This document shows positions 1-12,096 of a DNA stretch of 64,000 nucleotides, one piece after another. The notes under the pieces were generated by a model, which worked only from the letters and a program-made list of their open reading frames with translations, had not been told where the DNA came from and did no database searches. Source of the DNA: Nageia nagi (lineage: Eukaryota; Pinophyta); NCBI GenBank assembly GCA_050084985.1, contig JBITNC010000001.1, positions 149,048,001 to 149,112,000 of the forward strand, given 5' to 3'. Within the stretch, counting starts at the first letter, position 1. Each line of letters starts with the position of its first letter. The position numbers were made by a program, and so were the translations under genes.

Positions 1-2027
1 CTTTATGTTCATTTCATCAAGATTTTATACTTAGTTGGTTCTCCACTTTTTAGTGTCATCCTACCTTTTTTGGGTGTATAGAGGCCACTAGTCACTCATC
101 TCTCTATCATGTATCAGTCCTTATATCATTGTGTCTTTTCTATCTTTTGTCATCATCTTGCATTGGTCATGTTATTTCCTCACTCTTAGTCCTCATTTGA
201 GTTAGGGTTGTTGGATATTATATTCATTTCATAATGAAGAAAGTACATTCTTGGACATGAGTGGAAATCAGCCATAAAATAGCTCAGTTGGACCAAGTTG
301 TTTATTTTGTTGGTGTTTAATTTTATTTGCACTTGCAACTTTGTTCTTACTTATCTTGTTTATTTTTTCATATCCTTTGTATTCTCATCATGCAAATACC
401 CCATTCCCAACATTTTCACATGTCCATTTATATCACTTTTCAGCATACATGATTCATAGATTTTTTATGATGATACAACCACTTAGGTCTTAGTCACATA
501 TCGGGTTTCCTGAAAATCATTCCATTGGATTTATCATAGGCTGCATAATATCATGGTTTTCGAGGGAAATACCATTATAACCTATCATGATTTGTGACAT
601 CAATGGAATTATGTCAATTCATGGATGTGGGAATATCTTTTCCTTATTTGACCTTTGTTTATCTATTTTATGGTCATTTGGATGTCATATTCATGGTCAT
701 TTATGCTTTCATTGCATGTTGTCTGCTTTCATTGGGTTGTCTTTTGTCATGTTGTCAAAATTGGATTTAATTTTCCTTTCATAAATTGATTTAACCTTGA
801 TGATTTGATGAATGGTCTATTTCATTTGCTTCATCTTTGTATTGGTATTGCTAGAAAGTTAGTTTCATCTATTTTTGATGATATGTAGCCTATTTGTTTC
901 AAGTTCGAAGTTGGCCCTTTGAGCATGTGTGCACGGTCACCCTAGTATATCGACCTATGTCACCATGTAGTCCTAACTTGAAAATTATCCATATTGTATC
1001 CCATTAGGTCTTATCATATCATGTTGTATCATTTCAAGTTATTTCATAACCATTTCATCACTCGTTTTGGTTCAAGGACAAAGGTCCTAAAATTTGATCC
1101 TTGTAAAAATTGGCTATTTGATTTATCATTTTGGTGCATCAAAAGATGTCTATTTTCATATTCATATTTTTCTAGTCTTTTGTTGATATAAATGCAATTT
1201 TTATGTCAAGTTTCAAGTCCATGGTTCATCATTCAATGTCTTTTCGAAAGCCAAGTCTTGGGCTACTTAGAATGACACCTTTTTAGTGACCACTAAACGA
1301 TGTCATACCTTAGTAAGTTACCTTTAATTTGGGCTTTGTAAATGAGCCAAACAACCTTCATTTTTCAAGCTATTTGATCCTATGCTTAGATCATACAAAT
1401 GTCTATCATATTGTTAAGGTAGTTCATCAAATCATCAACATGGTTGATTGTTATTGTCCTTCAAAATTTGTAATTTTTCACCTTTTCAAAATTGTTATTT
1501 TCACTTTGTTTCTATTTTGGTCCAATTCAGTTTCATTTTGGTAGTGTCCTCACTTGGTCTATGATTGTGTTTATCATGATCAACATAAATTGAGTATTTC
1601 AAGGGGGTCTTTATGACATATTCCTGCATCATTTTACACACCATCATGGTAAAAATTTGATAGCATTCTGGTAACATTTCGACTTACTTTTTATACTTTT
1701 TCTATGTTTCTTGACATTGTAGTTTGGTCATTTTTTATATTTTGTTATATTTTTATTTTTTTTCATAAATTTTTTATTATCTTTTTAGTCCATTTTATCT
1801 CTCTCTAGGCATTATTTTTGTCATGTTTATTTGTTATTATATTTGTCGATTTTATTATTTTTCATTCATTGTGATTGTTTATCATTCTAGTATTTGTTAT
1901 TATTCATACTTATATCTTTGGTGCTTGTTTATTCATGTTTATCATTTGTGTTCGTCATTTTATGTTCGTTTCTTTTATGTGTTTAAGCATACATGGTCAT
2001 TTACCAAGTGTTGTGGTTAAGCATACA
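1..2027. other. AT-rich intergenic DNA, no gene seen
   Basis: The + strand is strongly T-rich and C/G-poor. Only short open frames occur; they lack splice-site context and any recognisable protein family. I see no LTR boundary or RNA gene here. It is probably decayed repeat DNA, but nothing in the sequence proves this. Confidence 0.5.
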
Positions 2028-2213
2028 AGTCCATTTTACGTCTTTCTTTTAAGTTCATTTTATGTTCCTTTAGTGTTCATTTTAAAGTTCATTTTAGGTC
2101 CATTTTAAGTTTTCTTTATAAGGTTCATTTAATGTTCCTTTAATGTTCATTATAGGGTTGATTTTAAGTCTTTTAAGGTCCTTTTTATGTTTATTTAGGG
2201 TCCATTTAAGTGT
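2028..2213. repeat. Degenerate short tandem repeat (GTTCATTTTA-like units)
   Basis: About a dozen imperfect units of 10-15 bp built on GTTCATTTTA, GTTCCTTTAA and GGTCCATTTTAAG follow each other directly. Unit length varies, so this is a decayed low-complexity tandem repeat and not a clean minisatellite. Confidence 0.6.
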
Positions 2214-3379
2214 TTACATACATTCATTGGCATATATATAACATAAAAATAAATATATACACATTAATCACATCCACATCCATAATACATATAAACAAAT
2301 GGTCATAATGAGTCTCATATATTGTAGCAGTACATCCATGAGAGCATATATAAAGTCAAGCATCCATCAAAATATGTACATATGTCAAAATAGATACATA
2401 TAAATGTCCATCATCCTCATATACAATATCCAATATATAAATGATTATGAATCAAAAATACACATCAGTGCATGCACTATGATGCCAAGAAAATGGATAA
2501 ATTCCAATCATGTACTCACACCTTTATGGTGTGGGATCATCCCTCCACTTATGTTGACTAGGGAGAGTGCTAGTCTCCCCCTATCCCTTTGTCTGGGCCC
2601 CTGATGGGCTACTCTCCCTTTTGGCACCACTATGGCCTATTGATGGTAATGACCTAAAAAATGTGGCAACTACTTATGAGATATTCTATCTCATAGGACC
2701 TTTGAACCTTATCTATGTCTCTTCTATGGCCTATATCCTTAGGGCTATGACTTTATTGGCTATGGCTACCACCTAAGGTGGTGTAGGCTACCTCATGGAG
2801 TGTCCCTCACTCCTTTAGCTCTTTGCCATGCTCCTAGACATACTTTATGCTATAAATGTTATCTTGAAGGCCTCAATATATATGGGTGTTAACCCTACCT
2901 CAATTAGTTAGCATCACCATGCTAGCACCCACCCTATCCACCTCGTCTAATGCCTAATGCAACTAATGTTGCATGTCACCCTATACAATCAAAATCCTTA
3001 TCATTACACCTATGTATTGTGCATCCATCTATACTACCATATCCACCATCAGCTCTACCCTATCACCTAACCCTATTAATAGGGCATCCATCTACATGCT
3101 AAACTCTACACCTGGGCCCACTCCCCCCTCAACCTACACTCTGAGCACATCCCTCTCTCTAAGCATGTTCCTCTCTCTGGATATCGCTATGTAGACTATT
3201 AATAATATCTACATCTCACCCTCTAAATCCCTAGTATCACTCTTTGTAATTTCCCTATCCACCTTTTTGGCTGCTAATTAGCCTTGTAAAATATTTGGAT
3301 GCCCCTCTATAGTTATGCAAGCTACCTCTACGATCATCCTAGTAGCTTGCTCTACTATTAATTGAACCTTCATCATGTC
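2214..3379. other. Unassigned region next to the plant mobile domain relic
   Basis: From about 2220 to 2460 it is AT-rich with A-rich runs. From about 2500 onward base composition changes to C- and T-rich on the + strand, like the coding relic that follows. It may be the distal (C-terminal or 3') part of that minus-strand element, but I cannot recognise a domain. Confidence 0.35.
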
Positions 3380-4835
3380 AACTTATACCTATAGGGCATA
3401 TCACTTAACCTAAAACTAAGTCACCTATGAGTTGATGAATGTCTCTAACCCTATCAGATCTAGCTCTTGAAACTCAAATTTGGGGATTTTGTAACCATCC
3501 TCCCCCTCACTAGCCACCCTCATCTACTATGCAACCTACACCTATGTTGGTTGCTATGGCATCTCAACATCCCCTTGGGAGCACCTTTCTCCTCAACATC
3601 TCCTTGGGTTTCCTCATCCTTATCCTCCTCCTCAACCACCTCATCCTCACCATCTGGGTCAAACCCAACCTTGAGCACCCATGGATCTAGAGAAGGTGCA
3701 ACCCCTTATCTCTCAATAATGATTCAAGTTGGTAGCTAGTCCCTTTATGGGATCGACCATGCATCATACCCTAAGGTAGTTCCTGCATCATTGACCACAT
3801 AACTAGTAAATGGTGCATCATGCTCAATGTATGTTAGACATGGCCTTGTTAGGGTATCCTTATCAAATTTTCCATATAAAATTAGTTTAGGAGGCACATC
3901 TTGTACTAGCCCATGCTATCATTGGACTCACTCAAATTGAAATATCTCCACATCCCTAACATGTCTCCCCCTAATGTATCTCATTCAATAAGCACATGCT
4001 AGTTGTGTAGCATCCTTTTCCCATGTTGGCCCTCCCTGGTAGGGTTGGTATATCACATCTTGGGGCTATAACCCCATGAGCATGTCATGGTACCAGTCTA
4101 TCTAAACCTCATGAGGGCATCTCCTTGGTCACTCTTGCTCATGCTCCCATTAGTAATCATATGGGAGCTCTACACCTACCATTTGGGGGATTTCCCTCAT
4201 AATCTCTAACCCATGCACTATGATCGGTAGTCCATTCAACCTACCAGATTGAATGTGCTCCTAATCCCATACCTAGATTAATAATGAGGTGCTAATACCT
4301 CATCATCCTCTCATCGATGCTTTCAAATCCCCTTAGGTATGTGTTAATAATGTTGATCCCCATGCATAAAATTTCCCCTCTTGTACCATCCTTGTAACAA
4401 CATTGAACATGTTCTAAGGTAACCTAGGTCCTAAGGAATCTAGAAGTATGAATGAGGAGATCAGGAATATCACCATAACCTCCCTCTATCTAAGGTGACC
4501 TACCTAATAGAGGGGAGCAATGAGCACCCCTCCATTCAAGAGGTCCCAAGTCCTATATCCATTACCTATGTATGGCTATATCACCACTCCATCAATGGCC
4601 ACCATCATCTACTCACCCTCGAGTGGCACCGGTAGTATCATGTAAATATCCTCAAGAGTGACTGTCATCTCCCCTTTTAGGAGCAAAAATGTGTATCGAT
4701 CAAGATCAAAGCGCTCCTAGAGCATGATCATGTAGGATGTGTCTCCCTTAATAGGGAGAATCCTAGCTACTCCTATGAGCCCCATCACCTCTAGCCAATC
4801 CCAATTGACCTATGTTAAGGCTAATCTCACCTTTT
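3380..4835 (-). pseudogene. Plant mobile domain (PMD) protein relic, broken
   Basis: On the minus strand, reading down from 4835, one frame gives a stretch typical of the plant mobile domain (Pfam PF10536; MAIN/MAIL1 and transposon-borne relatives). It contains ERFDLDRYTFLL, then KGEMTVTLEDIYMIL, then VPLEGE (about 4613-4735). This matches the family pattern of ERW-x-ETHTF, GEMT-x-TLEDV and L-x-LP-x-xG. Several in-frame stops and frameshifts interrupt it, so it is not a working gene. Lower coordinates keep coding-like composition to about 3400 without a further domain I can name. In plants PMD genes are often carried by transposons, and the retroelement-rich surroundings fit that. Strand and family are fairly secure; both ends are approximate. 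Confidence 0.6.
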
Positions 4836-6489
4836 TCCATAGTAGGCAAAATTTGTGCGTAAGTTTCATTAAGCATAAATTTTGAGGTTTATTAGTTAGT
4901 TTGCATTACCTGTATCTAAGTCAATGATCTCTATATCTATATTATTCCTACATTATCTTTAGGGTGCATGTTTGAGTTTTTGTCTATGTTTCATTTTTTA
5001 TTTTTCATTTTTTAGTGTGTTTTCTTTAAATCAAAATCATCCTTGTTAAGGGCAACTAGGTTAATCTAGTTATCCAATTTTTGGATGATTGGTCAAGTCA
5101 TCTAGATGATTTACAAGATTTTCCTTCACCCAGATAACCCCTAAATCAAATCATCCAAGTGCCACATGATTAGCAAAGTCTAAATCTTGAAAAAAATAGC
5201 CCTATTAGTTTGAAAATTTTAAATCTACAAGAAATTCAAGAAAATTGCATAATATATAGCAAGGAAATCTAAATTATTCTAGCATTTTATCATTTTACCG
5301 ATCATAGATTTATTATTTAGAATCATTTTTCATTGTTTGTTATGTTGTGGATTTTGTTTGTATCAAAATCTAAGTCATAACACTATGAGGGTTAGTTGCA
5401 TCAAATTTAATGAAGTTTAAATTATGGGTTTACCTTGCCTATAATTAAATCTCTATGCTACATTTACATAATCCAAATTACATTCATTTACAAACTATAT
5501 TTTTATTGGAATGCATTACATTTAAATTCCATAAAGGTTTTATCACAAGTAGTTTCACTATATTTTGTTGTTGTGTGTGCCCCATTAGATGCAATCTGTA
5601 ATGTTAGACATAGTTTCATGGAAAGTCTATTGTGAATTCTATGATGTGATATGTCATTTGCATGGTAAATCCTAGTTGTGTAATCGTTATTTATGTTCTA
5701 CATTAGCAAACATTAAACAAAACAAAGTAATAGTCACTAAATTAATATACTATTTCAAACAGTCTACAAATTACCAAAAATAAAATGAAAACTAAGAGGA
5801 AATAGAGTTTAGACCACCAACCTTCTTGGATGGCAGTTCATCCCCGCCAGGTGGCCCTCCCTGCAGACCTATAGTTTCCATTATGTCTATTATTTATGTC
5901 ATCATAAGTCAAACCATCCACTACACTTTATCGATCATTAAGGTCTTTTTCATGAATACTAAATAGTTCTTAGGTAAACTAGTAACATTCATAGTACAAT
6001 GAAAAGTGAAATTTCATCATTTTGCTTTTTATTTTTTTCCCTAATTGGATCATTCAAATGATCCTTTATCACCTAAATGATTTGACCAAACCTAGTTGAT
6101 CAAATGACTTGCAATCATTTGGATGATTTGCTAAGCTTTGTATCACTTTGAAAACCTTCAATCATGATCATCATCTTCTGATTTGTTTAGTCAATAGTTA
6201 GGTATCTTTTCTTGTTATCCATCACACCTTCCCAATTGAGGGGGAGAGCTTCACACATAATTTTAAAATTGATCAAATTTTTGCAATTTGTGGTAGGTAT
6301 ATCATTGGCTTCATCAGGGGCATGTCAGATGCATCAACCTTTTTTTCATCATGAATGTTCGTTGGATAATTATTAGTTCAACATAATGGATTGGAAATAA
6401 ATATATTCTAATATCATCATGTTTGACATTATCATTTTAGCATGACATGATTGATTTATGATGAACATACTCATACATCATTATGTTCA
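4836..6489. other. AT-rich region with dispersed ATGATTT motifs and one GC-rich spot
   Basis: No gene recognised. Clusters of short motifs such as TTGGATGATT, AAATGATTTG and TCATCCAA occur at about 5075-5165 and 6045-6135, and again near 7265-7330. They look like dispersed pieces of one decayed repeat. A locally GC-rich spot at about 5821-5880 stands out. Confidence 0.35.
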
Positions 6490-6785
6490 GCTTGGTTATT
6501 TTTATGTAAGCATCGTATGCCTATGTGCTATAGTTCCACACTTGGTAGGTTTGCATGTCTACGATCATGTCCTTTCAACTCCTGAGGAAAAGTAGATATT
6601 ATTATCATTTGGTACTTTGTATGAGTGTCATATGCTTATGTGCTATAGTTCCATGCTTGATAGGTCTACAATCCTATGATCATTTTCCTTTGACTATTAG
6701 GGAAAAGCATAGTTAGACACCCTTCGACTGTTAGGGAAAAGTAGAGTTAGACACCCTTCGATGATTGGGAAAAAGTAGACATCAT
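6490..6785. repeat. Imperfect tandem repeats, about 120 bp and about 35 bp units
   Basis: A unit containing CTATGTGCTATAGTTCCA, then TTGGTAGGT or TTGATAGGT, then ATGATCAT occurs twice (about 6520 and 6640). It passes into about three shorter units with GACACCCTTCGA followed by GGGAAAAGTAGA (6680-6780). The order suggests repeated slippage of the 3' part of the larger unit. Confidence 0.6.
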
Positions 6786-7093
6786 TTGATTTTTGTAGTT
6801 AGATTAGATTAGATTAAATTTTTGCTTTATTTTTCTAATGGCCATTTGATCCACTTATCGAATTTTGTTAGAGGTCATTATCATGAGATTCAATTCTATC
6901 TCATATGGCCTGTCATATGTCGAAACTAGACTAGGGTTGAGTGATTAGGGTGATCTTATATGACCTTTCATGTGCTGAAACCAAATCTCATCTTGATAAT
7001 TTTGCTATCATTTATCATGTATCATTTTTTATTATTATTTTATTATTTAACATATTTTTGTACTTAGCTTCTCATAGATTTGAAACTCAATAC

Positions 7094-7345
7094 AAAAAGG
7101 GGCAACTGTAAACACCCTAAAAATGCATTTTGTGTTGTTGATAGGGTTATATTTACATTTATCATATTGTGTACTATCATGTTTGGCTAATGTGTGTTTG
7201 TAGCATCTTTTATTAGATCAATAAACTTTGTTTTAGCCTTTAAATTATTTCTAACACATTATTTTCAATCACCCAGATGACTTGCTAGTCACTTGGATGA
7301 TCCTATAGATTGCATAGTTTTCCAAATGATCCTATATAAGGTTTA
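7094..7345 (+). mobile_element. Candidate LTR start with polypurine tract (+ strand element)
   Basis: A purine-rich tract (AAAAAGGGGCAAC, 7094-7106) is followed directly by TGTAAACACCCTAAAAATG, the layout of a retrotransposon polypurine tract and 3' LTR start. About 225 bp later CCTATATAAGG (near 7332) could serve as the LTR TATA box. A closely similar junction occurs on the minus strand at 59965. The LTR's far end and its partner were not found, so the element's extent is unknown. Confidence 0.45.
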
Positions 7346-8129
7346 TAAAAGCTAATATGGTCTCACTTTTTGATTCTCTTCTTGCATTTGTGTACTTTTC
7401 ACAAGCTTTGTGACTTTTGTAATTTATTATGTGCATCTATACTTATGACATCAATTTGCAGAGGACCACATTAATACTTAAGCTCATCTTTTCACACCTT
7501 GGGAACACTTCTCCATGACACATGGATTGAGATATCTTTTATTCATTTGAGGTTTCTTATGTTATTAATGGTGAATTTCATGGGTATTTTCAAATTTGAA
7601 GCTCTCATCACATTCAATTAAAGATTTCTTTCCTTGATTAAATTCTAGATTTATAATTGTATGTCATATAGGCATATTTAGGCTAATCTCATACTTTAAT
7701 ATTTCAAAATAGGGTTTGAACTTTAAGTTCCAAACCCTAGGGTTTGAAAGCTCTTTGTTTTTCATTTGTATTCTTAACTTTGGATCTATTATTTCTAGCT
7801 TTAAATTCATAGTCATTATTGCCAAATTTGATCATTTAACTAGATCTTTAAGTGCATACAATATTTATCAAATCTTTATTATAGAATTGTCATTTATGTT
7901 TTTCTACTTGTCTTGTATAAGCATTTTTTCATAGTATATGTGTCTAAGTCATATTTTCATCATAGCCATTATGATATTTTCTAGCATCCAATTGATTGTG
8001 GACAAGGAGAATTACAACCTCTTTGAGTTGGGGTTTCACCTTACTTGGACAATCATAAGGTCTAAAGGACTTATTATATGAATTATCCATTAATATTTAT
8101 GTTTTTCTTTTAGGTATAGACATCACATT
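7346..8129. other. Possible LTR body or intergenic DNA
   Basis: AT-rich sequence downstream of the candidate LTR TATA box. It may be the R/U5 part of that LTR and its flank. No LTR end, coding region or RNA gene could be placed. Confidence 0.3.
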
Positions 8130-8858
8130 GCACCATTGAAGCATAAAAAAAATTTCTAAACCCTACCTTGTCAATCTTGTCAATACATATCATACAAAAA
8201 TTAGGTGGAATGTATCAAAATTCTTGGAGGTGCTCATGAATGTTGTGAGTGTTTTAGTTGCAAGGATTTTGACCCATTCACAATTATATTTCCATATTAT
8301 CAAAGCCCTTTATCCTAATTGTAGAGTTTTGAATCTTAAAAATCATTTGTGGAAAATTTTGCAAGAAATCAATAAAGCATACATTCGCACATTAGATCAC
8401 ATATCAGCTAAAGTTTTCTTTATTGATCTATCAAAAATATTAACATTATTATGTAAGGCTAAATTCTTATCCATAATATTATCACTAGTGATCTCCTCAT
8501 CATCAAAGCTAATCATATTCACTTAACCCCAAAAATTTATTATTTTAGCAAATATGCTAACTAACATGGTTGTATCCATATGTGTTCTTTTATAGTGTAT
8601 CAAATAAAGCATATTTATTAGCTTAAAAAATTGCTATAACTCAAAAATAATTAACTTTGTTGGAGTTTCCTAAAGCTCATCTTTAAGATTATAAGCATGA
8701 GGTCTCTTGGGTAGCTCATGCTGCTTATTACTAGCAAGGTGAATAGGTTCTTTTGGTCTTCCATGTTGTGTACTAGTGTATAGTTCATCATTTAAAATGA
8801 TATTTATATATCCCTTAATTAGGTTTGATTTGGTCTTCTCTATTATAGGATAGGTTAC
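8130..8858 (-). pseudogene. Old gypsy-like retroelement coding relic, distal part
   Basis: On the minus strand, degenerate frames read like the gag end and protease region of a Ty3/gypsy-type polyprotein. From 8858 down to about 8670 a stretch is open and contains EKTKSNLIKGYI and QHGRPKEP. From about 8525 to 8200 a stop-ridden stretch resembles an aspartic protease region (VNIFDRSIKKTLAD near the expected active site). The relic is cut at 8858 by the insertion of the 8859-13530 element, and its other half lies at 13536-14630 in the same orientation. If one GTTAC copy is removed, the minus-strand frame runs on across the old junction. The family call is by general resemblance only. Confidence 0.45.
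8854..8858. other. Target site duplication GTTAC, left copy
   Basis: GTTAC directly precedes the left LTR and matches GTTAC at 13531-13535 directly after the right LTR. A 5-bp duplication is usual for LTR retrotransposon integration and fixes both ends of the element. Confidence 0.9.
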
Positions 8859-8964
8859 TGTATATTCATACATAATAAATTCTTTAGCAAAGCCTCGGTG
8901 TACCTTACATGCAATCATGAGTTCATTTTAAGATCCCCGGGAGTTTTTTTGAGAGCAAACAAAA

Positions 8965-9420
8965 CCGGAGCCAGTGAGCAAAACATTCCGGAGGTAAGAG
9001 ATGACATCAGCGATTCCGAGCCTTAACCCAAAACCAAAGCCTGGAAGTGATGAGGTCAGCAAGGAGCGATAAAATAGCCAAATCCAGTGAGCAAAACATT
9101 CCAGAGGTAAGAGATGACATCAGCGATTCCGGGCCTTAACCCAAAATCAGAGCCCGGAAGTGATGAGGTCAGCAAGGAGCGATCAAATAGCCGGAGCCAG
9201 CGAGTAAAACATTCTAGAGGTAAGAGATGATGTCACGGGGAGAATGATGTTCACATTTTTGAATGAAACTGGGTCCCGAAGATGATGAGGTCAGCGAGGA
9301 GTGATCGAATAGCCAAAGTCAATGAGTAGAGCATTCCAGAATGTAGAGATGAGGCCAGTAAAGGGGGATCGAATAGCTGAAGCTAGTAAATAGAACATCA
9401 CGATAAAGATGATGCCAGTA
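8965..9420 (+). repeat. Array of about 113 bp period in the LTR (putative U3 enhancer array)
   Basis: Units start at about 8965, 9078 and 9191 (exactly 113 bp apart), followed by degenerate ones at about 9313 and 9377. Each unit has CCGGAGCCAGTGAGCAAAAC, then a TGACATCA or TGATGTCA site, then a gagGTCAGCaaGGAGCGAT-like tail. The same array lies in the right LTR at 12203-12658. Its upstream position in the LTR suggests a regulatory role, which is inference. Confidence 0.8.
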
Positions 9421-9919
9421 AGAGGTTAGATCATAGTATCATTTGCAACCTGCCCCATTTTTGTAATATTCCACCAAGTGGCGTATGTAGGTAGTATCAG
9501 TTAAAAGAAGGCTAGAATCTTGAAGCCATTTTTGTAAACATTTCTGTTCTGCAATTCTTGTAACTATTGTTACTGCAGTATAAGTATATGAAAATAAAGT
9601 GGAAAAAGGGTCGAAAGCCCTAGTATTGCTCTTTACATTTGTTCTCAAAGACCTGTAGTTTTTATCAGTAATATGATACCATCTTGACCTTTCGTGTCTA
9701 GCACTCGTAATTATCATTCTTAATTTGGTTACATCATGGTGGCTTGGCTTGTTTCCTGAATGATAATCACGAGCTGCTAGTATAACTATGTTTGCTACAT
9801 GGTAGAGTAAAGTTGGGAAACTATTAGAGAGTGAGAGCTTGTACCGTAGCTGCTACACTAGATTCAGACCAAGGTTTCACGCACTGTGAAAGCCCGTGCT
9901 GAACTAGTGATCCACCTTT

Positions 9920-10170
9920 GCTTTCTCTCTTGTTACCCTAAGCCTTTTTTCTTAAATTCCTCACACTCTACTCCTTTTATTTCCTTTCCTATTACCCTAG
10001 CCTTTTGCTTAAATCCCTCGTACTCTACTCCTTTTATTTCCTTTCCTGTTACCCTAACCTTTTGCTTAAATTCCTCGCACTCTACTCCTTTTTATTTCCC
10101 CTCTTGTTACCCTAACCCTTTTGCTTAAATTCCTCGCACTCTACTCTTTTATTTTCTTTCCTGTTACTTC
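9920..10170 (+). repeat. C/T-rich tandem repeat of about 58 bp in the LTR
   Basis: Four to five units contain TTGCTTAAATTCCTCGCACT, then CTACTCCTTTTATTTC, then CTGTTACCCTAA. The same array lies at about 13160-13405 in the right LTR. The repeat creates an open frame with a periodic peptide (9886-10128) that I regard as a by-product. Confidence 0.8.
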
Positions 10171-10303
10171 TCCTACACCCAATGTATAAGGAATCGGCCT
10201 TCTCCAGAGATCAGACTGTCACCATAGTCTGTTCTTGATTTACTTTGGTTAAGATCATTCGCAACGCATATATTACACAATCCTAATCAATAGTATTTCT
10301 TTT

Positions 10304-10321
10304 TGGCACGCCCAGTGGGAC
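10304..10321 (+). promoter_or_regulatory. Candidate primer binding site
   Basis: TGGCACGCCCAGTGGGAC begins 11 bp after the left LTR end. It starts with TGG, the complement of a tRNA 3' CCA, and lies where a gypsy-type primer site should be. I did not identify the matching tRNA. Confidence 0.5.
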
Positions 10322-10440
10322 ACGAAGAAACTTATTGGTGACTCTGTTGAAGCACTATCTATGGTATGTATTAAAGCAAATTATTTGTAAATATCATATG
10401 TTCTTTTGAACCTATCACTTTCTTTTGCAACCTAGAGTTT

Positions 10441-11775
10441 ATGTGGATAAGATCTAAAACTAGAGCAGTAAAAGAAGCACTAGATTTTAGAACGTTAGAT
10501 ACTCCTAAGAGAAAGACCTTGATCAAGTCCAAGTCTTTGAATAGTATCATCTCCCTAAAATCCTTTACCAAGACAGAATCATCCAATCTTCATACTAGAA
10601 ATACCTCTCCTGAAATGGCTAATCCAGCTCAGAATGTTTATCCAGAATGGGACAATGGGGTACCAATAGCCTTGGTAGTGTTGCATGACATCCCAGTAAA
10701 TGTTTTCAAAACCCTTCTGGAGTTTGATGCAAATTCAGAGAAAACAGCTTACGAGCATTGTGTTGATGTAGCTAGCCTAGCTAAGATTCACAATATCCAG
10801 CATGAAGATGTCATGGTGAGACTACTGGCTCAGTCTTTCAAGGGAAAGGTCCTAGATTGGTACAGGGGCCTTCCTAACGGATCTATAACTACTTGGGCTC
10901 AACTGGCAGAGCCCTTTATCTTGGAATTTAATGAATTAGGAGATCCCTTTTCCTTGTTAACACAGTTCACTTCTATCAAAAGATATGAGCAAGAAAATAT
11001 CCTGGATTTCAATATTAGATTCCAAAAAACTTGGGTGAGAGTCCCAATGCCAGTCAGGCCTCAGCAATTTCAAGCCTTAATGTATTACCTGAGAGCCTTT
11101 CCTCTGGATCTCTCTCTGCAAATCCAAAATTTTGGAGTAAATACCTTCCCGTAGGTCTATAGATAAGCAGTATATGCTGAATCCTATCTTATTGCAGTTG
11201 GGAAATTGCTAAGTCGCATGCCAATGTCTTATTTTCCAATAACCGCTTAGCAGCAAGTTTTGAGACCTCAAGCAATTAGTTTGGCTCCACCACTGGCCAG
11301 TATCCCCGCCCCTATCCAACAGTGGCCATCAACCTTGCCAGTCCCTAGAGCTCCCTTTGCCTTACCAGCCCCTCATCAACCTAATATGAATCAAGGGGTA
11401 GCTTCATCGATTGAGATTTAGGAACTTCGAAACTTGTGTAGAAATATGGCAAATCGGATTACCATGCTAAGCAGACAAAGCAATGCAAGAAGATATCCTT
11501 ATCTTACTATAGAAAAGGCTCAGAATGTGTTGAATGATGATGTAAGCCAAGCTTCCTCTTCTGGGTCAACCTCTGGTTGGTGTTTGGCCTGTAATGATGC
11601 TCATGAACAAACCACATGTCCTATTTGTCAATACCAAGAATATTTATCTAGAAGTGGGGGTATTCCTCCGCCTGGTGTAGCCGATGACATAAGCCAAGAT
11701 GTGAACTTGATGAATTTTGCACCAGCGGGTATAGAAGGTTTTGCTGTGGAAACAAGATCAGGGAAAAACCCCTAG
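10441..11775 (+). pseudogene. gag relic of the gypsy-type element
   Basis: An open frame of 237 codons (10441-11154) has the look of a Ty3/gypsy capsid region: FKGKVLDWYRGLP, TTWAQLAEPFI, LLTQFTSIKRYEQE and ILDFNIRFQKTW. It then meets TAG at 11152 and TAA soon after. Coding resemblance continues past the stops, and an open stretch at 11434-11775 holds CLACNDAHEQTTCPIC (11581-11628). Its C-x2-C-x3-H-x4-C spacing is one residue shorter than the usual CCHC zinc knuckle, followed by a further Cys two residues on. The start codon at 10441 is the first ATG of the open frame; the true start may be ATG 10615, before ANPAQNV. Gag would form the particle and bind RNA. Here it is truncated. Confidence 0.75.
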
Positions 11776-11859
11776 TCTTCGGTATTTCGGAAAGAAAAGT
11801 TGAATCCCAAATGAGCTCCGGAATCAATCATATCAAGACTTCCGAAGAAGAAATGAAAT

Positions 11860-12020
11860 AGTAAAAGGTGGTTCGACGGTCAAAAATCAACTCCGAATAC
11901 TTTCAGAGAAGGAGATTTAGTATTGAAATGGGATGAGGACAGAGCTAAACAGGGAAGCACAAAAATTCAAATCCATGTGGTTCCGGACCCTATGTAGTAG
12001 CTAAATGCGTTGGTATTATT
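11860..12020 (+). pseudogene. C-terminal tip of gypsy integrase
   Basis: FREGDLVLKWDEDRAK (to 11949) is the well-known motif near the C-terminus of plant Ty3/gypsy integrases. The following positions show GPYVVAKCVG in a different frame, so a frameshift follows. No catalytic core is present upstream, because the sequence passes from gag almost directly into this piece. This shows the element is a deletion derivative. Confidence 0.75.
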
Positions 12021-12096
12021 TTTGGTATTATTTTTTAGACTGGGTTCTAAATTCCTCTTTGATAAAGGTAAAATTTTCCCCCAGAGGTCGCCATAA

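Larger units (their letters stand above)
8859..10292 (+). repeat. Left LTR of the gypsy-type element
   Basis: 1,434 bp, starting TGTATATTCATACAT and ending CCTAATCAATA. It has two internal arrays: a roughly 113-bp array near the start (8965-9420) and a roughly 58-bp C/T-rich array near the end (9920-10170). Its counterpart at 12097-13530 is colinear with an offset of 3,238 bp. Confidence 0.92.

Noticed and set aside
9439-9717. Minus-strand open frame in the left LTR (and 12677-12886 in the right)
   Set aside because: It is LTR sequence; the two copies differ in length by a stop and show no protein family.
9886-10128. Open frame with a periodic peptide (and its copy at 13124-13366)
   Set aside because: It is a translation of the C/T-rich tandem repeat inside the LTR, not a gene.
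9940-10130. Telomere-like TTACCCTAA words
   Set aside because: They recur every 58 bp as part of a longer LTR repeat and are not contiguous CCCTAAA units.
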